In this document: positions 27,001 through 32,894 of the stretch, in pieces
Layout of the letters: each line of letters begins with the position of its first letter
Position numbering within the stretch: the first letter of the stretch is position 1
Assembly (NCBI GenBank): GCA_902774395.1
Contig: CACYIK010000007.1
Location: forward strand, 62,001 to 126,000
Length of the DNA stretch: 64,000 nucleotides
Direction of reading: 5' to 3'
Source of the DNA: an uncultured Bacteroidota bacterium
GTDB taxonomy: Bacteria > Bacteroidota > Bacteroidia > Bacteroidales > P3
Program-made: the position numbers and the translations under genes
Notes under the pieces: generated by a model
Databases searched by the model: none
What the model was told of the DNA's origin: nothing
What the model saw: the letters and a program-made list of their open reading frames with translations, nothing else

Positions 27001-28241
27001 GCAACGCTCTCGGCATGCCCACCCTCAACAACACCAGCGACGTGGTATGCCTCGGTGACGGCGGTATGGCCACCCTCACCTTCGCCCGTCCCATCACCAA
27101 TGGCGACGGTCCCGACTTCGCGGTCTTCGAGAACAGCTTCGGCGACACCTTCCTCGAGCTGGCCTTCGTCGAGGTGAGCTCCGACGGCAGCCGCTTCGTG
27201 CGCTTCCCCGCCACCAGCCTGACCCCGACCGAGACCCAGACGGGCCCCTATGCCTCCACCGATGCCACGATGATCAACAACCTGGCCGGTAAATACCGTA
27301 TCGGCTACGGCACTCCCTTCGACCTCGAAGAGCTCCGCGACAGCACCGGCATCGACATCGACAGCATCGTCTATGTCCGTGTCATCGACGTCGTCGGCAG
27401 CGTCAACCCGCAGTATGCCACCTACGATGCCTTCGGCCACATGGTCAACGACCCCTGGCCCACGCCCTTCGCCGCTGGCGGCTTCGACCTCACCGGTGTC
27501 GGCGTCATCCATGAGCTCCGCGACAGCACCCAGCCGCTGGCTCAGGACGCCACCATCGACCAGAGCCGTATCCTCTTCTGGACCGGTAACGGCAGCAACA
27601 AGGCCGTCATCGCCGTCAACTGGGCTGCTCCCGACACCTGCCTCGCCTGGGGCGTGCAGTGGAACGGCAACGCCACCGTCAAGGCCCTGATGGACACCAT
27701 CGCCGCCTACGACAGCCGCTTCACCTACACCGAGGCTAACAACATGATTGGCGACATCGTCTACAGCGTCGACGGTCTCACCCTCCAGCTCACCACCGAG
27801 AGCGCCTCGCCGTGGGGCAACTACTGGCTCTACAACATCAACGGCGCTGCCGCACAGCTCATGTACAACGTCCAGCCCGTCGTCAATGGCGACTTCGTGA
27901 AGTGGGGCGACCCGAACAGCGGCACCTCCATCGGTACCGACGAGTACGGCTATGACATCCTGGTGTGGACCACCGAGGTGACCCCCGTCACACGTCCCAA
28001 CACCGGCATCGCCCCTGTCGCCGTCTCGGTCATGGGTGTATGGCCCAACCCCGCCACCGACCTCCTCAATATCGAGTGCCAGGCCGCCGGCATCGAGGCT
28101 GTGCTCTATGACATCAACGGTCGCAGCGTGCGCAGCATCACCCTCGCCGAGGGACGCAATATGCTTGACGTCAGCTCCCTCTCTGCTGGAGTCTATGTCC
28201 TCCGCGCCCAGGGTTGCGTCTTCCGCATCGTCAAGCGCTGA
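21090..28241 (+). CDS. Giant modular T9SS-exported surface protein under B12 control
   Basis: 2383 aa with signal peptide MVKKLLTLALGLTLAFGASA. Approximate layout by eye: module A1 (46-171; FWVGTGSNSAVVVIAW), then four FN3 domains (174-261, 426-506, 681-766, 947-1031) alternating with jelly-roll domains of choice-of-anchor-J or MAM type (267-422, 511-679, 771-946, 1036-1226), A2 (1237-1361), A3 (1372-1517), another jelly roll (1531-1744), A4 (1759-1904), a domain with GDGGMATLTFARPITNGDGP and FAVFENSFGDTFLELAFVEV (1921-2144), A5 (2152-2302), and a type A sorting domain (2307-2383; WPNPATDLLNIE, DINGRSVRSI, AGVYVLRA). The 1921-2144 domain and the A modules resemble surface proteins I know beside BtuB receptors in Bacteroidota. 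With the riboswitch this suggests corrinoid capture at the cell surface (inference). Confidence 0.9.
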   Translation: MVKKLLTLALGLTLAFGASAQVSNNDGHKLPAGRKSIPFSADNVEFWVGTGSNSAVVVIAWDDNPNGNFALAWGVHWNGTATAQNMLDSIQAYDARFTYSISSSGWLESMNYSDDDLVSGSNLSYWCYTRSGGSAGGYASQQMANGDLMEVSSSCYYSMSTAVAATDPNAVLSCPKAQAVGVTGITTTAATVNITDTNNVNNYTVMLYAGDSLVDSTDIYTQTIYYTTLTANTGYTVKVYTNCSDGTQTASRNASFRTPCVAITHSDLPWVEDFQSYNGLSYASASVSFVSQIFCWDLINRYSESDPYINNSSSVNPTGGKCLYVSSRTSSPTILVLPPFEDTPDQLQLSFDVLSTYGHGFEAGVITDVNNDSTFTPIALCLPTGSGWNHFDVTFAGITEGRLALRRNDNSYSYIDNITVEELPSCVKPSQVIVDNITALSADITITDPNNTGHYMVYAAGDSTEIYGNTYTLTDLQPNTRYIVAVKTLCSDSITGVTETPFRTACGPQAIPYHEDFSQFVDVSNGSGYAVKDSTLPCWKFYNARALDRLELIPYTGSYAYGDDGLTLAIYGNYSNSIDLLVLPEFEQEISNLEISFMARPSETGSFGGTLQVGYVTDVDDSSTFVSVVNYPCAQFTSGYGLCASVFPNAPVASHIAVRYLPSGGSAKSWYIDDLDVHDMPACVRAQSISVDSITTESFRLHIIDPMNEGSYRCYYTSNAATDSVDFYDTVYVIDGLAASTDYTVSVVTICGDGTLTLPHTTTVSTLCAPVATLPFVENFEDWTATQSAGMNRCWNRLYKNTSSFVTNNYPYCASGAGNAYNGIKSLKMYSKGASSSIKQFSVAYLPEFTANVNTLKVNFFYKYGGSTTNMNKVKIAVGVSESVSDTSTFTRLATFTPSVVGWNEFEVELNGYTGTGNRITIMQTSTGTTEITSYIDSLVVDTASSCSRPATLVASDVTAYGATLTWTDPSTADSYIVRWSDGTNTDSATVTGATTYTLSGLTPSTNYSVDVRSICWGTPTAARTASFATSCAPMPLPWSMNFDNITGISQLSSCWNRYTGRYVDSTNTATLSTTSSGWTQSTKALDSTSHVKLNIYGNSCKYWLVTPEIDLTEDASLSFDYALTKYNTANQADTVTGISDDRFVVLATTNGGTTWTPLAKWGSDTADRDDYSFAGISNEVNNITLSLAAFTGSSVRIAFYGESSVNITGGADNDLHIDNIVVAAQGGTPEPPTPVEATIAASDILYWIGEGADSAIFVVSNGESTRAWGYLFDENDEPTALNMASAIAAADPRLVYDVDWTTFEMGLSYKEGATVIKIPDTRFKVNGVLADDGDMLSDYDVEDGMMVVVSSDTNAVWTTPIVPATVKHMPVNSTIAASDILYWVGEGTNEAVVVVNWGEPDTALAWGLRFSSTTTIANAIDAIAAADPRVSTDGAHSTINFTEGNVNLSFQPAPASYMQFIIGDNSNVNSNTALANGDLLKIGESAYGTGYDSTEYSGMWFPMGVVWNTEIHPVTVPGTTPEPQPVDTLCSTVYNLPYEMDFSGYTDDQDMRVSYASAPVPECWSLFGNGRFHENYDTTATASIYFGGIGYATSTNNFGCMEVGNPYLALIVCQNYDGTYVNAINNARMYGNKRYAVLPGFDQPLSQTMLTFNHRTTLRSGAELRVGYIVNDTSDFVALDTILADYRVTHNDTIRFNRHAGIPAEARLTFLWMSTDTAHTGDYPANYYCGIDNIVVALDTATAPIDTVTPEPPAVVDATIAASDILYWVGHGSNEVVMAVNWADTALAWGYRFDSASVTAQQMLDDIAAADPRFSYTGTGYISDINYIDTAAGMTDTLGITPGNWWWSLLNHVGSMGLGDVLHNGDFYKWADLSIAVVTDSTDMGTYMDYTYVWPYTIYPVSVPDTTGGSTPEPQPQHGPFCGPVGTEGCDAIKADSSAFVAWATGITVVRGPQNIANPSGPVATTGADSNALGMPTLNNTSDVVCLGDGGMATLTFARPITNGDGPDFAVFENSFGDTFLELAFVEVSSDGSRFVRFPATSLTPTETQTGPYASTDATMINNLAGKYRIGYGTPFDLEELRDSTGIDIDSIVYVRVIDVVGSVNPQYATYDAFGHMVNDPWPTPFAAGGFDLTGVGVIHELRDSTQPLAQDATIDQSRILFWTGNGSNKAVIAVNWAAPDTCLAWGVQWNGNATVKALMDTIAAYDSRFTYTEANNMIGDIVYSVDGLTLQLTTESASPWGNYWLYNINGAAAQLMYNVQPVVNGDFVKWGDPNSGTSIGTDEYGYDILVWTTEVTPVTRPNTGIAPVAVSVMGVWPNPATDLLNIECQAAGIEAVLYDINGRSVRSITLAEGRNMLDVSSLSAGVYVLRAQGCVFRIVKR

Positions 28242-28264
28242 TAGTGCCAAACAAAACCATGAAA

Positions 28265-28302
28265 GAAAGCGGCATCCTCACGGGTGCCGCTTTCCTTTTT
28301 TA
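28265..28302 (+). terminator. Intrinsic terminator after the giant surface protein gene
   Basis: GAAAGCGGCA (28265-28274) pairs with TGCCGCTTTC (28285-28294), with a 10-nt loop region that pairs partly, followed by a T-rich run. Confidence 0.9.
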
Positions 28303-28419
28303 ATTTTTTTTAACAAGTGATGGTACAATATTGGAGGCCGAGGGGCGTTATTGCAACAGCCATTGTAAAGTGGTAAAAGGCTTTGAATTAGTAACAAAAA
28401 ACAATAAAAAACAACAACA

Positions 28420-29304
28420 ATGAAGAAAATCTTTCTGGCTTTAGGTCTTGTGGCCACCACGCTCTCTTTCGTGGCCTGCAATTCTGCTTCCAAAGATGCC
28501 ACCATCGACTCGCTGCGTGCCGCCAACGAGGTGCTGACATCTGAAAACCAGTCGAAGGATGCCGATATCGACAGCCTCTTCGCTATGTTGAATGAGATTG
28601 AAGACAACCTCTCCATGATTAATTCGAAATATTCGAACGTCCAGGAGATGCGTCGCAACAACACCGAGGGTTCCTACGACCGCAAGAAGGAAATCCGCGA
28701 GCAGATGAGTTCCATCGAGAACATGATGGCCGACAACAAGGCCAAGATCGCCCGCCTCAACAACCGCGCCAATGAGCTGGGTCGCAAGAACACCGACCTC
28801 CAGGCTTATATCACCCGCCTCGAGGAGCGCAGCGCCGCCCAGGAGGCTCAGATTGCCGAACTCCTCACCGAACTCGAGAACAACAAGGTCGTCATCAAGG
28901 GCCTCAACAAGAACGTCTCCGAGCTCACCGCTTCCAACCAGCAGAAAGACGAGTATATCGCCCAGCAGATTGCTGACGCCAACCGCGCCTACTTCGTTGT
29001 CGGTACCTACGACGAGCTTAAGGCTGCCGGTATCGTCAAGAAGAGCGGTGGCTTCATCGGCATCGGCCGTAAGCAGGGCACCGTGGCCGACATGAACACC
29101 GAGAAGTTCACCGAGATCGACCGCACCAAGGTCTCCACAATCTCCATCAACAAGAAGAAGGCTGTGGTTATCTCGCAGCATCCCGAGAATAGCTACGAGC
29201 TGGTATACGACGAGGACAACAGCAAAGTCGTCGCTTACCTCCGTATCCTCAACCCCACCCAGTTCTGGCAGTACACCAAATACTTGGTAATCTCCACCAA
29301 GTAA
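28420..29304 (+). CDS. Coiled-coil lipoprotein
   Basis: 294 aa with a lipoprotein signal (MKKIFLALGLVATTLSFVAC, Cys at 20). Residues about 25-195 are a long heptad-rich coiled coil (KDADIDSLFAMLNEIEDNL, AKIARLNNRANELGRKNTDL, EAQIAELLTELE). A compact C-terminal domain follows (AYFVVGTYDELKAAGIVKKS, ending QFWQYTKYLVISTK). This architecture resembles Bacteroidota lipoproteins annotated as Cbp1-family collagen-binding adhesins, but I cannot confirm binding. It is probably anchored to the outer membrane. It is followed by a hairpin and then by another cell-envelope gene. Confidence 0.85.
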   Translation: MKKIFLALGLVATTLSFVACNSASKDATIDSLRAANEVLTSENQSKDADIDSLFAMLNEIEDNLSMINSKYSNVQEMRRNNTEGSYDRKKEIREQMSSIENMMADNKAKIARLNNRANELGRKNTDLQAYITRLEERSAAQEAQIAELLTELENNKVVIKGLNKNVSELTASNQQKDEYIAQQIADANRAYFVVGTYDELKAAGIVKKSGGFIGIGRKQGTVADMNTEKFTEIDRTKVSTISINKKKAVVISQHPENSYELVYDEDNSKVVAYLRILNPTQFWQYTKYLVISTK

Positions 29305-29329
29305 TGCTCCCGCAGAGCTGAACCCCCTC

Positions 29330-29364
29330 CGGAAAGGCCGGCATCCCATGCCGACCTTTCCGTT
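29330..29364 (+). terminator. Probable terminator after the coiled-coil lipoprotein gene
   Basis: CGGAAAGG-CCGGCA pairs with TGCCG-CCTTTCCG around a TCCCA loop with one bulge, followed by TTTAT. The T-run is short, so strength is uncertain. Confidence 0.6.
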
Positions 29365-29410
29365 TATCGGTTCCATCACACATCAGTCATCATTTATTAT
29401 TTATCAATAC

Positions 29411-30784
29411 ATGAAAAAGATAACTATTATTCTCTCGGGAGTGCTGGCCTTCACCCTGATGTCTGCTTGCTGCTCTTCCAAGAATGTCGTCACCACCTCC
29501 ATGGTGACCGTCGAAGACGACACCGACGACGCTGCCGCCGAGGCCGCTGCCCGTGAGGCCCGCTGCAATGCCCGCAGGATGAATAACCCCGACCTCAAGC
29601 AGGCTTTCGCCGATATCGATGCCGACCTCGTCGAGGCCGAGCAGGCCGCCGCCGCCTCTAACGACGCTCAGGCCCTCTCTGCCGTCGCCGACGCCAAGGC
29701 CAAGGTCATCGACGCCAGGAACGCCAACAAGTCTGGCAAGTACTGCAAGGCCTACGACCTCATCAACGAGGCCTACGGCTTCCTCGCCGAGAGCTATGCC
29801 GCCAACGCCCGCTACTATGCTGCCAAGGTGGACAACGAGCTGAGCCGTCAGGCTGCCGACGATGCCAACCTCTATGCCGATGCCTCCCACAAGGACGGCC
29901 TCGACTGCGCCATGGCCGCCTGCCGCAACGCCAAGATCAACTCCGAGATAGCCCGCGACGCCGACCTCGCCAACCGTGGCGTGGCGTACGACGACCCCAA
30001 GGTCGCCAGCCGCATGGCCGACGATGCCATAGCCCTCGCCAAGCGCTCCGCCAGCAAGGGCGCCATGACCGACGCCAAGGATGCCTCCGGCAAGGCCTAC
30101 CGTGGCACGCTGCCCGAGAGCTATGCCGCCGCCGCCAAGTCCTTCGCCGCTTCGGCACAGGCCGCCGTAGCCAAGAAGGGTAAGGGTGGTGCCGACGCCA
30201 AAGCCGCCGCCAAGGAGGCCCAGGCCCTCGCCGACGAGGCCGCCATCGCCGCCCGCAATGGCGATGTCGCTGCCGCCTATAGCGCCGCCGTCAAAGCCCG
30301 CGAGGCTGCTCGCCTCGCCTGCGGCATACAGCCCGACAAACAGGAGCTTACGCCCGCCACGAAGGAAGGCAAGAGCGGCAGAAAGAGCGCCAAGGCCGCT
30401 GCCGTCGAGACCTCGACCGACCGTGCCGACCTGCAGAAGATGCTCGACAAAATCAATGCCACCGTCTACTTCGACTTCGCCAAGGCCGAGCCTCAGCTCG
30501 ACAGCAAGAGCGACCTCGCCATCGAGGCCCTCTGCAAGGCTATGGCTGCCGACAAGGCCATCAAGGTCCTCATCACCGGCCATACCGACAACGTGGGCTC
30601 CGCCGCCAGCAATATGGCTTGCGGTAAGAAACGTGCCGAGGCCCTCAAATCCCTCATGGTCAAACGTGGCGCCCCCGCCGCCAGCATCTCCACCACCAGC
30701 CGTGGCGACAAGGAGCCCGCCGTGGAGAACGACAGCGACGAACATCGCCGCCAGAACCGCCGCGCCGTCATCACCCTCCGCTAG
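29411..30784 (+). CDS. Ala-rich OmpA-family lipoprotein
   Basis: 457 aa from the ATG at 29411 (MKKITIILSGVLAFTLMSAC); the frame extends upstream without a better start. The signal peptide ends in a lipobox-like MSACC. Residues about 40-310 are an extremely Ala/Lys/Asp-rich helical region with repeated motifs such as ANARYYAAKVDNELSRQ and DDAIALAKRSASKG. The C-terminal ~115 residues are an OmpA-like peptidoglycan-binding domain (VYFDFAKAEPQLD, ITGHTDNVGSAASN, NRRAVITLR). It probably links the outer membrane to peptidoglycan. It stops 1 nt before the uvrB start. Confidence 0.9.
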   Translation: MKKITIILSGVLAFTLMSACCSSKNVVTTSMVTVEDDTDDAAAEAAAREARCNARRMNNPDLKQAFADIDADLVEAEQAAAASNDAQALSAVADAKAKVIDARNANKSGKYCKAYDLINEAYGFLAESYAANARYYAAKVDNELSRQAADDANLYADASHKDGLDCAMAACRNAKINSEIARDADLANRGVAYDDPKVASRMADDAIALAKRSASKGAMTDAKDASGKAYRGTLPESYAAAAKSFAASAQAAVAKKGKGGADAKAAAKEAQALADEAAIAARNGDVAAAYSAAVKAREAARLACGIQPDKQELTPATKEGKSGRKSAKAAAVETSTDRADLQKMLDKINATVYFDFAKAEPQLDSKSDLAIEALCKAMAADKAIKVLITGHTDNVGSAASNMACGKKRAEALKSLMVKRGAPAASISTTSRGDKEPAVENDSDEHRRQNRRAVITLR

Positions 30785-30785
30785 G

Positions 30786-32885
30786 ATGGACTTCCGCCTT
30801 ACATCCGATTTCGCCCCTATGGGCGACCAGCCCGACGCCATCCGCCAACTCGTGGATGGCGTTAGGCGTGGTCAGCGTGCCCAGGTGCTGCAGGGCGTCA
30901 CGGGTAGCGGCAAGACCTTCACCGTAGCCAACGTCATACAGGAGCTCCAGCGTCCCACGCTGGTGCTCAGCCACAACAAAACCCTGGCGGCACAGCTCTA
31001 CGGCGAGTTTCGCCAGTTCTTCCCCGACAACGCCGTCGAGTACTTCGTCTCCTACTACGACTACTACCAGCCCGAGGCTTATATCGCCGCCACCAACACC
31101 TATATCGAGAAGGACCTGCAGATCAACGACGAGCTTGACAAGCTGCGCCTCCGCGCTAGCAGCGCCCTCCTCAGTGGCCGCCGCGACGTCATAGTGGTCT
31201 CCTCCGTGAGCTGCATCTATGGCATCGGAAACCCCGAGGAATTCAAGAAAGGCACTGTCGAGATACATGTCGGCGACCGCCTCCAGCGCGACCAGCTGCT
31301 CATGCGCCTCCTCGACGCACAGTATGTACGCAACGAGATAGAGTTCACCAACGGCCGCTTCCGCGTCAAGGGCGACACCGTCGATATCTTCCCCTCCTTC
31401 GCCGACTTCTGCTACCGCGTCTCCTTCTGGGACGACGAGGTGGAAGCCCTCGAGAGCTTCGACCCCATCAGCGGCCAGCGTCTCGAACGTTTCGACGCCG
31501 TGACCATCTACCCCGCCTCCAACTTCCTCACCTCCAAGGACCACCTCCCCGAGATACTCCTCCAGATACAGCGCGACATGTACGACCGCCGCGACTACCT
31601 GGAGTCTATCGACAAACACCTCGAGGCCAAGCGCCTCGAAGAACGCGTCAACTACGACCTCGAGATGATACAGGAGCTGGGCTACTGCTCCGGCATCGAG
31701 AACTACAGCCGCTATTTCGACGGCCGTCAGCCCGGCACACGCCCCTTCTGCCTCATCGACTATTTCCCCGACGACTTCCTCCTCGTCGTCGACGAGAGCC
31801 ACGTCACCGTGCCCCAAATCGGCGCCATGTACGGCGGCGACCGCAGCAGAAAAACCTCACTCGTGGAGTACGGCTTCCGCCTGCCGTCGGCACTCGACAA
31901 CAGGCCTCTGACCTACGACGAGTTCTACAACCTCACGGGCCAGACCATCTACATCTCCGCCACTCCCGCCGACTACGAGCTCTCCGAGGCCGAAGGCATT
32001 GTGGTGGAGCAAGTGATACGCCCCACGGGACTCCTCGACCCCGTCGTCGAGGTGCGCCCCGCCGTTAGCCAGGTCGACGACCTGCTGGACGAGATAGAGA
32101 ACACCGTCGACAAGGGCGAGCGCGTCCTCGTCACCACCCTCACCAAACGTATGGCCGAGGAACTCACCACCTACCTCATCAACCTGGGCATACGAAGCAA
32201 ATACATACACTCCGATGTCGACACCCTCGAGCGTGTGGAGATCATGCGCGACCTCCGCATGGGTGTCTTTGACGTGCTGGTGGGTGTCAACCTCCTGCGC
32301 GAGGGTCTCGACCTCCCCGAGGTCAGCCTCGTGGCCATCCTCGACGCCGACAAGGAGGGCTTCCTCCGCAGCGACCGCGCACTCATCCAGACCATCGGCC
32401 GCGCCGCCCGTAACGTCCACAGCAAGGCCATCCTCTACGGCGACACCATCACGGGATCCATGCAGCGCGCCATCGACCTCACCAACCGCCACCGCGAGAA
32501 GCAGATAAGATATAATATGGAGCACGGCATCGTGCCCAAACAGATCGTCAAGTCCACCGACGCCATCCTCGGCGCTACAGGCATCATAGAGCATGCCGCA
32601 GAGATGCGCAACGCTACAGACAAGGACCCCGTCGCCATCTACAAGGAAGACACGATGCCGCAGGCCGCCGAACCCCGCGCCCCCTACGGCGATTCCGACA
32701 CTCAAACAAACAATCAATCAAGCAATCAAGCATTCCTTGCGATGACCAAGGAACAGCTCCGCAAAGAAATCCGTGAGCGCCAGCGCAAGATGCAGCTCGC
32801 CGCCAAGGAACTCGACTTCATGGCCGCCGCCAAATACCGCGACGAGATAAAAGAACTACAAAACCTCCTCGACACCGCCCGTTAA
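30786..32885 (+). CDS. uvrB: Excinuclease ABC subunit B
   Basis: UvrB is the damage-verifying helicase-like subunit of nucleotide excision repair. The 699-aa protein has Walker A GVTGSGKT (residues 37-44), the beta-hairpin YYDYYQPEAY (about 89-98), DEXX-box VVDESHV, helicase motif VI QTIGRAARN, and a C-terminal UVR domain (KEQLRKEIRERQRKMQLAAKE..AAKYRDEIKEL). The ATG at 30786 (MDFRLTSDFAPMGDQP) is certain from family N-termini; the frame is open upstream but overlaps the OmpA gene. Residues about 638-650 (TQTNNQSSNQA) come from a TCAATCAAGCAA repeat tract placed in the flexible linker before the UVR domain. Confidence 0.97.
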   Translation: MDFRLTSDFAPMGDQPDAIRQLVDGVRRGQRAQVLQGVTGSGKTFTVANVIQELQRPTLVLSHNKTLAAQLYGEFRQFFPDNAVEYFVSYYDYYQPEAYIAATNTYIEKDLQINDELDKLRLRASSALLSGRRDVIVVSSVSCIYGIGNPEEFKKGTVEIHVGDRLQRDQLLMRLLDAQYVRNEIEFTNGRFRVKGDTVDIFPSFADFCYRVSFWDDEVEALESFDPISGQRLERFDAVTIYPASNFLTSKDHLPEILLQIQRDMYDRRDYLESIDKHLEAKRLEERVNYDLEMIQELGYCSGIENYSRYFDGRQPGTRPFCLIDYFPDDFLLVVDESHVTVPQIGAMYGGDRSRKTSLVEYGFRLPSALDNRPLTYDEFYNLTGQTIYISATPADYELSEAEGIVVEQVIRPTGLLDPVVEVRPAVSQVDDLLDEIENTVDKGERVLVTTLTKRMAEELTTYLINLGIRSKYIHSDVDTLERVEIMRDLRMGVFDVLVGVNLLREGLDLPEVSLVAILDADKEGFLRSDRALIQTIGRAARNVHSKAILYGDTITGSMQRAIDLTNRHREKQIRYNMEHGIVPKQIVKSTDAILGATGIIEHAAEMRNATDKDPVAIYKEDTMPQAAEPRAPYGDSDTQTNNQSSNQAFLAMTKEQLRKEIRERQRKMQLAAKELDFMAAAKYRDEIKELQNLLDTAR
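32701..32736. repeat. TCAAGCAA repeat tract inside uvrB
   Basis: Units CAATCAATCAAGCAATCAAG with a period near 8 bp are translated as TQTNNQSSNQA in the linker before the UVR motif. The same family occurs at 33894-33935 and 45126-45166. Confidence 0.8.
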
Positions 32886-32894
32886 TCGCACACT

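Noticed and set aside
24702..28250. A 1182-codon open frame on the minus strand opposite the giant surface protein gene
   Set aside because: It is rich in Gly/Val/Asp/His repeats that mirror the Thr/Asp/Ala-rich codons of the sense strand, has no domain-like pattern and lies wholly within the real gene; long antisense frames are expected in G+C-rich genes.
30186..30785. N-terminal extension of uvrB by 200 codons
   Set aside because: Overlaps the OmpA-family gene in another frame, is low-complexity Pro/Ser/Arg, and UvrB proteins start at MDFRLTSDFAP.
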